Shown here: positions 21,705 to 32,439 of the stretch, in pieces | Layout: each line of letters begins with the position of its first letter | Position numbering within the stretch: position 1 is the stretch's first letter | NCBI RefSeq assembly: GCF_004799145.2 | Contig: NW_021637150.1 | Location: 41,974 to 105,973 of the forward strand | DNA from: Neltuma alba | Lineage: Eukaryota; Streptophyta; Magnoliopsida; Fabales; Fabaceae | Direction: 5' to 3' | DNA: 64,000 bases | Position numbers and translations under genes: made by a program | The notes under the pieces: model-generated | What the model was told of the DNA's origin: nothing | The model's database searches: none | The model's input: only the letters and a program-made list of their open reading frames with translations

Positions 21705-21955
21705 GCGCAAGGGACACCTCAGGATTCAGAACAATGTCTAGACAGGTTTATGTCTGGAGTTTGTCCATTGCCGAAGATGCTGAGGAATGCTATGTTTACT
21801 ATCTCGTAATTCCCGGTGGCACATGCTTCATCCAACTCTCCTTCACGCACATTCTGGCCCCAGTACGTGACCATTCCTAGTTCCTTGGCAGAGCTGAAGT
21901 GAGACAGCAGTAAGGACAGAAGGAGAAGGAAGCAACCTTGTATATTGGAAACCAT
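21705..21955 (-). pseudogene. E-type chitinase, 5' fragment (F)
   Basis: Minus strand, starting at 21955: signal peptide (MVSNIQGCFLLLLSLLLS), YWGQNVREGELDEACATGNY and FGNGQTPDINLSRHCSES. It then has TGA where gene E encodes Trp, and after about ten more codons it joins the LRR fragment. It is closest to pseudogene E (38142-39094). The shared bases at the junction (ATTTA, 21700-21704) suggest joining at microhomology. The active site and C-terminal two-thirds are missing. Confidence 0.9.
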
Positions 21956-22020
21956 GGCGGACTGATTGGAGCAAAGATAATGGTTTTTTTTTTTTTTTGT
22001 TTAGAACAAGCAACAGAAAC

Positions 22021-22072
22021 AACCTATTTATAAAGAGCTAGGGCTCGGGTCATTTAACATCAAACAAGTTCT
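22021..22072 (-). promoter_or_regulatory. Promoter of chitinase fragment F
   Basis: TATAAAT at 22026-22032, preceded on the minus strand by a GACCCGAGCCCTAGCTCTTTA block, the F version of the CCCTAGCCC block. It is probably still a promoter, but it drives only a fragment. Confidence 0.65.
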
Positions 22073-22678
22073 TTTCCATGTTTTAATTTTCAGTTTTAGC
22101 TGTGACAAAAGAACCTTCGGATACGTGGTGGCTAGATTGATCATATTCCCTATATCATAAGAGAGTATCGCATGAGATAGAAGATTTACATGTGACGCGT
22201 GTTAAAGTTGAATTTTTGCAGTCATTAATTGGCTCTGGGAACACAACAGCAACAGGCTAGAGGACCATGCCTGGATGCTTGCGATGTTTAATTCGGTTGC
22301 TCTCATTAGTGTAAATTGGTTTTTTTTCCCCATAATAATTGCTTCTTGTTATACTGCATTTGCAGGTAGCAATGCTTTTCAAAGAAGAATCAATTGGTTG
22401 GATCTTGCATGGTTTCCATATGTCTGTACCTTCTGTGCGTAATATTTAACGCGGCAAATAGAAAACTGATGCATATCTGAGGTAATTATGATGTAGTTTT
22501 ATGAGGCTTGAAAAGGCATTACAATGTGAACTATTGAAGGAATCTTCTAAATTATAACCTAGAGATTTATTGCCTCCTAGCTAATTAGTAGCGTGCTTAT
22601 AATCTCACCCATAATTATTCAGAGTTCTAAATATTTCAGAATGTGGTCACAATGTGGTGCCGCTGATAGGTGAGTCTT

Positions 22679-23069
22679 TGTAACGTTAGTACTTCAACAA
22701 CACTCACAATTTAATCAGTTCCAGCTCTGAATGTATTATTAAGTACTCATATGAGATTACAGAGCATACGCATGGGAGAACGTAAGGTATGTAATATGCG
22801 GAAATATAATCTCAGATGATGCAGAAGCTTAGACAGAGAGAGAAGGGGGGGGAGAGAGAGTACAGAAAAAGCTGTGAGAGAGAAAGGATCCCAAAATCAT
22901 TCCACACACGTCTAACCGTTTCTGACCTCCATATATTATTCTGCCCCCTCCAATGCACGCAACTTCCACGTTTTCTTCCGCATCCTCATGCTTCTACGCA
23001 ATGTTTCGGGCCTATGCATATACGATGGGCCTCCATTTCCTAAGCCCATACACTCCGGCCGGTGTTACA
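22679..23069. mobile_element. Solo LTR
   Basis: 391 bp starting TGTAAC and ending GTTACA (TG...CA with a short inverted end), flanked by GTCTT at 22674-22678 and 23070-23074. The A and C copies have one GTCTT and no insert (about 350 and 39771). A 5-bp duplication with TG/CA ends is diagnostic of an LTR retrotransposon reduced by LTR-LTR recombination. No internal domain is present. Confidence 0.92.
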
Positions 23070-23071
23070 GT

Positions 23072-23180
23072 CTTATTTCGGCTGTATGCCTAAAGCTCTT
23101 TCACGAGAACATCACATATAGTACAAGTTTTCACTGCTTTCAATGTCAAAATCCATGCCATTTAAGACAACGTTTCCTGG
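23072..23180 (-). pseudogene. Relic of a class III chitinase active-site segment (unit B)
   Basis: Minus-strand reading gives VVLNGMDFDIE followed by SSENLYYM, then a stop. It is the same relic as 351-458 but better preserved across the active-site motif. The solo LTR inserted right beside it. Confidence 0.75.
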
Positions 23181-23374
23181 TATGCTTTCTAGTAGCTAGA
23201 TTGATCCGAATCCTATGCGAGAAAATCTTGAGGAATAAAAGATCTATTTATAGCTCTTCGTTACGAAGGACGAAGCTTAATTAGTCACTGATTGTCTCAA
23301 CTGCGATTTCCATTCACTTCACATTCATCGCAAGTCAACCATCAAATTTGCAGTTGGCAATTCAAATGTAACTA

Positions 23375-23937
23375 CTATCTCCGATTTTTAATATAAGACC
23401 TTGTTTAACTTTTATTTTGGTTCTAAATATAAGATCTCAATCTATTTTATCTTTCATATTTATACATTTTTTTTCAAGGTAGTCCTTCTAATAATGATAA
23501 TTCTAACCAACACACTTAATTAGTAAGGATATTTTAGGAAAGACAACACATATTTATTAGAAATAACTAATTCGATTTTTTTCCTTAATTTTCTCAAATT
23601 AGTTAACTAGTTCTTATAATTAGGACCGGAGATAATATTTCTTTATATAATGCTACCTTTGGTCTTTAATATTAGAGCTGGTTTGATTTTCAATTTGCAT
23701 TGGTCATAAATATAATATCCCAATTAACTTTATCTCTCATGTTTATTCATTTTTTTAAGATAACTCTTGTAATAGTTGTATATGTTAAAAGTTTCATTAA
23801 ATATCAAAACTAATACACTTGATTAGTAAGGATATTTAAAAAAAACATCTATTTATTACAAATAACTAACTTAATAAACCTTCTTAATATATTCAAATTA
23901 GTCAATTATCTTTTTATACGAAAGACATGAGGCAATA
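23375..23937. mobile_element. Two adjacent Stowaway-like MITEs
   Basis: The first (about 23375-23635) has ends CTATCTCCG and the inverse CCGGAGATA with internal ATATAAGACC / TTATAATTAGGACC. The second (about 23651-23937) matches decayed copies at 660-955 and 40090-40377. Only the second is clearly shared with units A and C. Confidence 0.65.
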
Positions 23938-25785
23938 TATATTAATCTCATCCATTTACTAGAAATCCAACAATCTAGATCTACAGTGAAAATAGTGTGT
24001 CGGGGGGAAGAACTTTTTTGTCGACACTATTCTAGGACCATAAAGCAACAACGAGCGATGAGAACGTGATAATTCGGTGTACCTTTAACGTACTATTTTG
24101 ATAGTTTCTAATAATTGCTTTTGTCTTATTGCCAGCTGGTTTACGAAAGTGATATCCTTTGGATATTGCTTCGTTCATCAATTCCCCCGGACCACAAGTT
24201 TTGCACTTGCTGGGCGCGTACGTGGCAAATAGATAATGCATATCGCGAATAAGTTGAGGAATTCTTAGGTACTGGTTACCAGCTCACCTGTACACTAACC
24301 GATAAAAACATTCCAATTGGACAAATTTAAACCTACCTAGCAGCTTATGTGTGAATTGTCAGATTTATAATATTTTAATAAATTTTTAAAAAAGCTCCTT
24401 TTTTTTTTTTAATTTTTCAACTCTCTTTTTTATGCATCTCTCCTTGCCCGTTTTCAGCATCCCATTTTCCCCTCAGGTCTATTGTCTCTCCTTCCTGTTC
24501 CCCATCCCTCTCTGTTCATTCCACCAATAAAGCAAGGCCTGAGACTTTTGGCTTTCATCTAGCCTCCTGCAATATTCACCGGTTTGCAAGCAGTCACGCT
24601 GAAAGGAGGAAAACCACTTAATACTGTAATAGATGGGCTTTCACAACCAAAAGCACTCAAGCATATGCAAGATACTTTGCGTGTGAGAAAAGAGAAAAGA
24701 AAGAAGATGGGTTTGAGGAAGAAGATGATGGTGAAAGTGTGTGAAGAGGTGCTATTCCCGACCGGACAAGCCAGGTTAGACGGGAAATTGGCCAACGGTC
24801 ACCTGACCGGTCCAGTCAGTCACAAAAACTGGTAGGTTAGTCGACCAATATGACCCGTTGCAACTGAGGAGAAACCCAGTTAACCCGACCGATTTGGTGG
24901 GTTAACCCAGTTGTGTGTGCGCTTTTTTTTAAAAGTTATTTTAATGCTAAAAATATTACTTCTCTGGTCCTATTTATAAGACAATTTTAACGTATTTCAT
25001 ACAGACCAAGAAAAACTTTAACATATATTAATTCTCTATTAAAATATAACAATTTTCTAACTTTACTCATATTTAATATGTACACCTTTCAAAAAAGATA
25101 ACTAACAATACCATAATAAATGAAGGACAAAATAGTACATTCACATTGAAAATTTAATGAAATGACTTATAAATAGGACTCAAAAAAATCTTCTTTCTCT
25201 GTCCTATAAGTAGGACTAGAGGAGCATTATTTAGTGACTAAAGGATTGTAGATAGAAATATTTTGTTGTCATAAATCTATCTTGATATTTTCCTCAAATA
25301 AATATTTAGTGATTTTAATAATATGATATTGTGATGTAAATTTATCAAGAGAATTGTAAGAAAAGTGGAAAGACAATGTAAGTATATGATTATTTTGTTA
25401 AAGATTTAAGATATTAAATTAATATTTAGTCTTTTGGGTGGTATGATTAGAATTTAAATTAATTTTTAATTTTTTTTATTCCTCACCGCCGGTTTGACCC
25501 CGTTTTAAGTCCGGTCTTATCCACTGGCTCTTTACCCACTGCTTCCACCGATTCAGAGGCCGATCTAGCTTTCAATACCTTTTAATAAAGCACTCAAGTC
25601 AAATCTTAACATCTTGGGCAAAAAAAAAAAAAAATCATACGAACCACTCGATCGATTAAACTTTTATTTATGGATGACAAACTGTGTAGGATCACGTTGT
25701 CACTTAAGGATCAAAGGCACTAGCCTTCCACACAACTTATTCCATACACGACAGTAGCTAGAGAGGTTGCAGTCGCACACTAGTA
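23938..25785. other. Intergenic in unit B, chitinase B downstream flank
   Basis: No gene. It holds the empty sites of the two hAT elements at 24854-24861 and near 24980. The minus-strand poly(A) signal AATAAA for chitinase B is at 25663-25668. Confidence 0.6.
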
Positions 25786-26772
25786 CTAAGATAAAACGCG
25801 ATACAGAACGTCGGAGGCAGATTTCATCATGGCAACCAACGGCGCACGGACAACCTTAAGAGCTGCAGGGGCAGTACAGTTGATTTTACCACTGTACCCG
25901 GATAGATAATCGTAGTACCTGCTCCATAACATAACCCCACCAAACTTGGGAGAGGTTTCTACCTGCGGAAGAATCTCCTTGTTGAGCACATCGATCGGCA
26001 CATAACCACCGGCACTACCATTTGCAGCGGGAGACGCCGGGAGGCCGACATAGAACTTGGTGGCGGTGTATGTGGTGGTCCACTGGTTCCATGAATTGAT
26101 AAGTTTCTGAGTATCTCCATCATCAGTGTATTCGCAGGGTGGGTTGTTGTAGAACTGGACCCAGATGTAGTCGAAGAGGCCAGTGGTAATGGCTGTGTTT
26201 AAGTAGTAATCTGGGATTGGACATTGTGGTGCTGCTGACAAGTAAAACTTCTTTTGTTGGGTGTATGCGTGAAGCTCTTTAAGAAGGACATCCCAGTACA
26301 AGTTTGTACCTCCTTCGATGTCAAAATCAATGCCATCTAAGGCCACTAGTCCGAGGAGACCTGGGCTTTGGCCACTGAGGTAGTAGGTCCACAAGTAGGA
26401 AGCAAATTGTTTGGCTTCTTCAGCTGAAGAAAGGGAGTAGGAGCCAGAAGCTCCTCCGAGAGAAAGGAAGATTTTGACGCCTAGGCCTTGGCAAGTGGCT
26501 ATTTGGGGGGCATATTTAGTGCAAGGGACACCCCAAGACGCAGAACAGTGTCCTGCTAGGTTTATGTCTGGAGTTTGGCCATTGCCGAATGTGTTCATGA
26601 ATGCTATGTTGATTATCTCATACTTTTTGGTTTGGCATGCTGCATCCAACTCTCCTTCATTCCCATTCTGGCCCCAATAGGTGACAATTGGGCAGCTTTG
26701 GGATGAGCTCAAATGAGAGAGGAGCAAGAAGGGCCAAAGGAGAAGGACCAAAGCTTGTGTTTTGGAAGCCAT
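25786..26772 (-). CDS. Class III acidic endochitinase (GH18), copy B
   Basis: Secreted chitin hydrolase, single exon, 328 aa from the ATG at 26772. It has a signal peptide of about 26 residues, the canonical YWGQNGNEG start of the barrel, FGNGQTPDINLAGHC, the intact active site DGIDFDIEGG with D149, D151 and E153, FDYIWVQFYNNPPC with the catalytic-site Tyr, and VMLWSRYYD. The C-terminus runs about 23 residues beyond copies A and C (KVVRAPLVAMMKSASDVLY), a tail also readable in pseudogene D. Of the copies here it keeps the most family-typical residues, so it is the best candidate for a working enzyme. Confidence 0.96.
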   Translation of the reverse strand: MASKTQALVLLLWPFLLLSHLSSSQSCPIVTYWGQNGNEGELDAACQTKKYEIINIAFMNTFGNGQTPDINLAGHCSASWGVPCTKYAPQIATCQGLGVKIFLSLGGASGSYSLSSAEEAKQFASYLWTYYLSGQSPGLLGLVALDGIDFDIEGGTNLYWDVLLKELHAYTQQKKFYLSAAPQCPIPDYYLNTAITTGLFDYIWVQFYNNPPCEYTDDGDTQKLINSWNQWTTTYTATKFYVGLPASPAANGSAGGYVPIDVLNKEILPQVETSPKFGGVMLWSRYYDYLSGYSGKINCTAPAALKVVRAPLVAMMKSASDVLYRVLS

Positions 26773-26837
26773 GGAGGTAAGGTTGAGAGAAGAAAAAGGC
26801 AATGCTTTCTTGTTTACTGCAAGAGCAAGAGAAACAG

Positions 26838-26886
26838 CCAATTTATAATGGGCTAGGGTCAGGGGCAGTAGCGTCAAATTCTATTA
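26838..26886 (-). promoter_or_regulatory. Chitinase B core promoter
   Basis: TATAAAT at 26841-26847, about 70 bp before the ATG, with the conserved CCCTAGCCCATTATAAA block and TTGACGCTA just upstream on the minus strand. Confidence 0.8.
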
Positions 26887-29868
26887 TTTTTAACTCATTT
26901 GAGGCAAGGATATATATATATATATATATCAAGTTGTAGCTGTCCATAAGCAACAAATGGGTGAGAAAATTGGGAGGAAGTATATATCAAATATTGAAGG
27001 TCCTTGAAGGTGCATGCAGATCTGCAATCCAGTTTCAAGAACTATTACTATAGATTTTTAAAAATTTCCTGAAGGTCAATCGCAAATTTTGGAGTCTGTA
27101 ATGAGGATTTTCAAGTTTTGGTCCTTCTTCTTCCCAAATTTCTCATTCAATTTTCCCAAGAATCAATCAATTAATTAATATCGAATAAGACAGCCTGGCA
27201 GCACGTGTTTTGAAAGTCAAATTTCGTAGCCACTGATTCTAGGACGACGCCACCAACCAACATCGTACGTCCATAATTGAGCTCTTGGAGACAAGTGTCC
27301 TGGTATTTGTTAAGAGAACCGGGCATCATGCAGAATCACTTGTTTCAAAGTTCTAATTTCCTATAATTGATTTTTACTTCATATCAATTAATATGATAGC
27401 ACAAACATCTGGACTCGATCTTGGCACAAACATCTGGACTTGTGCCAGTAGTTAATTGATTCTTACTTATCTCTAATTAAGAAGAATACAAACTCATGCA
27501 TAAAATTCTTATTTTATTTTTTTATTTCTATTTTTTATCTTTTAAAAATGTGTCTACATATTTTTATGCTTATAAACATAAAAATTTCAAATTGTTAGCA
27601 GTGGTCCTGCGAAGCAACGTGACGGGAACACCAAGGTGTAAGAGCAGCGTCAACCTTATCTTCTTGTCAAATTAAATATTTAAAATTTAGATATTTATAC
27701 TTTGAAATATTTGGACAAAAAATAATATGATATATATGTATATAGATTATTTGTGTAATATATATATATCAATATATGATTACATCAATTTGGCGGTGCA
27801 TTATTATTCTTTTAAGGCCCATAACAGCTGAGCTAGCTAGTTTCTTTCTTATCCTATTCATACACCCATTACTTCAATCCCCTGCATTTTTCCATAGCAC
27901 GTGCGTTAATTATAAAGGTCATGATTCTTATTAGTCACTGCTTCCGATGAAAGATTGGTCTCCAATACGCCTCCCAACAAGTTAACTCAACCATCGACGT
28001 CTATATACATATAGAATCTATATAGCGAATAATTCAAATCTAACTAGCTTTTTGGATTAAATTTCAACAATACTACTTTCTATCCTAAATATAAGACTTT
28101 ATTTATAGTCTATAAATAAAATCTTATATTTAAGACAGGAGATAATATCTTAAACCGGCTTCTATTCACTTATTCGAGGGTACAAATGAGAAAGAGAGAT
28201 GTGCTTTAAGGAGAATAAAATATTAAATCCGCCCAGACCATTCACTACAAATCTAATGAATAATGATGAAGGTTTGCAGTGACAACGGGTGGGGCTTTTT
28301 CTTTGGGGGGGGGGGGGACTAATTTTTGTGATGATTCGAGGACCATGAAGCAAAAAATAGGTAGATTATAGACATGCGCACGTGATATTAATCTGGATTC
28401 ACGTTTAAGGTATTGTTTTGGAAGTTTCTAACAATCGCATGCCTTTAATTCATTTGCTTTAATGTAGTTCGTCCACATGTGGTGGTACATTCGCCAGGCG
28501 CAAGAGATAAGATTATCTTATTACTTTGACGTGGCGATCGAATAGACAATGCATATGTTTTGACGTGGGAAGATTCGATTTTTCAGGGGGGAAAAAAACA
28601 TCCTATGAGTACATTTTGGTGCCGGAGTGTTTGGGCATCATAAAAATTATTTTTTAGAAGTATTTTTTTCATAAATTGATATAATCTCTTTCACATATTT
28701 ATTTTAGATATTATAAAAGTATTTTTAAAATCATGATTTTGATTCTATCTAAACACTCCTATAGTCAGTTCTTTGTTAAGGATAGTTTAATTTGTATATA
28801 TAATGTATTTTTATGTACTAGGTTCTTTTCATTATTTGTTACTACAGACTGGGAACAGTGTAACTTGTAAAGAAGAGAGAGAAGTCATTATTAATTTGTA
28901 GATGATTAATGAAATTAAGGTCACTATATTTATTCGTAGTTAATATTTCTTTCCCTTTAATCCTAACAATGGGAACATAGTAATTCATCAAAAACTTGTC
29001 AAAGCTTTTTTTTTTTTTTAATATATATGATGGGGTGACCACATGATATTTCAGTCGATAAAATAGTGACCCCATGTTATGACAATAATAGTACATATCG
29101 TCGTCGGTTTTCTTTTTCCTGTCCGCCAAGTAATTAATAGTACATTCATGATTGAGGCAGAGGTGTTCGTTTCCCAGTAAATGAAAACGGGCTTCTTTTT
29201 TACATCTGTATGTGAAAAACAGAATCATATAAAAAAATATATTTAAACGTTGATATTCTTGTAAATATAATCTATTTTATTCATTTAACGGTAGATCTAA
29301 TACTTTATATTATTTTTTTAGTTATGTCTAGCATCCTAAAGATTAGAATATAAGATTAAAGTATTTGATGTGCACTAAAAAAGAAGAAGAAGAGGTCAGG
29401 ATCAGGATACTGGATGCACATAAAAAATAAAATAAGAGTGCCGAATTCATCTTTACTTTTTAATTTATATTTTGTATCTAAATCGAAATATACTTTTTCC
29501 TCACATTTTCATTGAAAAATGTAAAAATAATAATAATAATAATGAGAAGTCTCCGACAATACTTAATTCCCTTTCTTTTGAATTTTGATTATATTCTCTC
29601 AACTTCATGCAGGGCGCATATATTATAAGCTCTTAAGGAGTTGGTGACATATTTTTTTTATAAGAATGAGAATTAAAATGACAGTGAAATTTGATAAAAA
29701 GACATAAATATATTTCTTATGCTATAGAATGAAATATTCAATACTATAAAAAAATTAAATTTTATATTTAGTAGCAGATGTAGTATAAAAAATTCACTCT
29801 ATGGATGTTGCAGCCCCTCGTTGACGGGGGGCGGGGGTTGCTGCAAATTGAAGTGAGTTGAAATTAAT
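26887..29868. other. Intergenic, chitinase B upstream flank
   Basis: No gene. It contains the empty site ATCATGCAG (27325-27333) for the 1464-bp insert, the undisturbed ~75-bp hairpin MITE at 28073-28148 and a poly-G run near 28305-28318. Homology with A and C ends near 29868. Confidence 0.6.
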
Positions 29869-31280
29869 GGAATGATTTGACGGTTCTAAATCCAGGCGTT
29901 ATGGGCGTTATTTGGTATAAAAAAACTCACTCTAGTCTCTAGGGAAGGACCTTTTTTATTATTGGGCTTTTGGTTAATACTCTTTGGCCCAATGGAAAAT
30001 TGGGCAACCCAGCCACAAGTGAGTCCTTTAGGATGTCCAATCATATAAGCTTTTGAACTGAATAGGCCAGCATATTTTCAAACCATTAATTTCAGACCCA
30101 AACCCTCATTACATTATATTGCTCAGTGATGAATGCACTATAGAAGAACTTGTGATTCCATTAGGATCTGTTTGAAAATGCAAAAAGTTGAGTGATTAAC
30201 TTATTTTCAGTCACAACTGGATTCTTCCTTTTCTCATGCGACGCATAAAAGAGATGATAACTTTAAAAAATGCTTAAAAATAAAATAAAGTTGTACACAG
30301 TCCAATAAAGTCTACATCGTGTTTGTAACATGTAATAAACGCATAATTTGTCCAAGTGAAACTGGACCATTAAAAAGTTTATAGCAAAATCACAACTTTT
30401 CAAGTCTACAGTGATGTCATTACATATCAAAAACACTCTAAAAAAATATATTTTCACGTGAGTTGAGATAATTTTTTTCATATACTTATTTTGTATACTG
30501 TAAAATTATTTTTAAAAAGTTAATCTAAACAACTCATAACATTTTAAGTACGTTAAATTAATGATAGCAATGATCTTCAGTTTTTTTTTTTTGTCAACGA
30601 ACGATCTTCAGCTTTTGAAGTCTGTGAACTTTCCAAGTCATTTTCATTATTACTTTCATGAAAACGTGAGTCTCCCAAATATTACTCTACTCCTATTAAG
30701 TCTCTACAAATGTAAACATGATTCTCATAAATTATAATTTATTTAAAGTGAAACTTTAACTTACAGATTAAATATATATACCACGTAAAGGTAAGATCAT
30801 TGCAGCTTCGTGATCACTCATTTTAGTCTAATATAATCTAATATGGCTGCGAAGCTTCTTGGAAAATCAGTGATGGAATATATAACGGCCACAAAGCTTA
30901 TGTTGAAAATAAAAATTTAGCGGTCACAAAAGCATGGTTACGATAGAATAAAAATTCAAAATAAAAAAAGATGGAGTCATTAACCTACTATGAATTAATA
31001 TTGAGAGAATTGCTATGGAGTTCTAAGCAAATAACATAATTATTAAAAAGTCAAAATAAATGCATAGCAGCTTATAATAACAAGTTTTGATGTAGAAAAT
31101 GATAACTGCTTACTTATCATTAATATTTTTTTATAATTAACTTTTTTGAGACCCTGTAGTAATTCCCTTATTGATATTGAGGTGCATCCAATTTAAATAA
31201 TCCAATATTGGAAATAACACGGTATTATTAGCTATGAGGACTTGGGATTTGATAGAAACATTGTTGTCACACGTTAGACC
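29869..31280. other. Unique AT-rich intergenic DNA
   Basis: I see no gene, no recognisable protein in six frames and no repeat shared with the rest of the window. Confidence 0.5.
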
Positions 31281-31288
31281 ATCCCAAA

Positions 31289-31803
31289 TAGGGCTAGCAA
31301 TATGGGCTAACCCGCGGGTTGTGAGTTGGCTTGTCGCGGGTTAAATCTATATAGATTGGGTTGAAGCAACCCATTTGAAGGCGGGTTGGCTTTTAACCAA
31401 CCCTAACCCGCTAAGATGGGACCCACCAACACTTTTTGTGTGTGAATTTTTTTAACTTTTTAGTATTTTTTTCTTATATGATATCCAAAAATAATAATAA
31501 AATTTTTGTTTTTCCTTGAAATATTTGATTGAAAGCACCAAATAAATTATATAGGTATTTTTTTAAAGATAGAATATAATATATAATAATATAATTATAA
31601 TAATTAAAAATTTTGAAAAAATAAATAAATAAATATGGGTTAGCCTGCGGGTTGGGAGGTTAACTCGCGGCAGGTTGCGAGCTTGACAGGACAGGTTTAA
31701 AAGACTCGTTTACTGGCGGATTAGCTTCTAGCCAACATTAACCCGTTATGTTTGGCGGGTTGGCAGGTTGGACCTGCGGGTACAACCCATGTTACCAACT
31801 CTA
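31289..31803. mobile_element. Non-autonomous hAT-like element, 515 bp
   Basis: The ends TAGGGCTAGCAATATGGG and the inverse of TAGAGTTGGTAACATGGG form an imperfect inverted repeat. It is flanked by a perfect 8-bp duplication ATCCCAAA at 31281-31288 and 31804-31811. The subterminal regions are rich in GCGGGTT/AACCCGC words. No transposase ORF. It belongs to a different hAT family from the GGCCTG-rich elements. Confidence 0.9.
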
Positions 31804-31811
31804 ATCCCAAA

Positions 31812-32439
31812 CGCCCATCTAAAGGCTGAAACGCACTTTAGCTTAAAAATTATTGTTTGGGATCACAGTGGAAGAGATGAGCTTTTCATGGAAAAGTCAT
31901 ATTGAATGAGGAGCTCAAAATTTTTGCTTCTTAGCCGCAACATGGAGAGAGAAACATAGAGAGACAAAAATAAAGATGAAAAAAGAAATTAAAAGGGTAT
32001 TTAAATGGTCCCACTTAATTCAATAATTTTATGTTTATAAAAACATTATATGAAAAGAATTAACTAATAAAATTTAATTTGGAGAGTTTACTTTTAATAA
32101 TTTTATTTTCCTTACCTCTTTTAAAATAGTCACATTATATATATAATTTCTTTCTAATAATAAATTAAATTTTTTTACTTTTAATAATTTTATTTTCCTC
32201 ACCTCTTTTAAAATAGTCACATTATATATATCTAATATTAGATATGTACTATTTAATAAAATCCATATCCTTTTAAGTCATTTTGCATCTAAACTTACTT
32301 TTACATTTATCATCCAAACAAGTTTCAGTTTTTTAGACTGACTTTTTCACAAAACCCAATCCAAAGATAAATTACATTACACAATTTGACTTCTGTAAAA
32401 GTCAAATTGAAAAAAAAATTACTTCTGCCATTGCTATCC
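31812..32439. other. Intergenic, with a small internal duplication
   Basis: No gene. A segment of about 60 bp (TTTTAATAATTTTATTTTCC followed by CACCTCTTTTAAAATAGTC) occurs twice, near 32090-32140 and 32178-32222. Confidence 0.5.

Larger units (their letters stand above)
21705..29868. repeat. Segmental duplication, copy B of the chitinase unit
   Basis: From fragment F through chitinase B to 29868 the order matches E-to-chitinase-C (about 38837-49990) and 1-20965. The divergence is clearly larger than between A and C. Unit B lacks both hAT elements, the MULE, the 1464-bp insert and the LRR gene, so it supplies the empty sites. It uniquely carries a solo LTR and an extra MITE. Confidence 0.85.
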
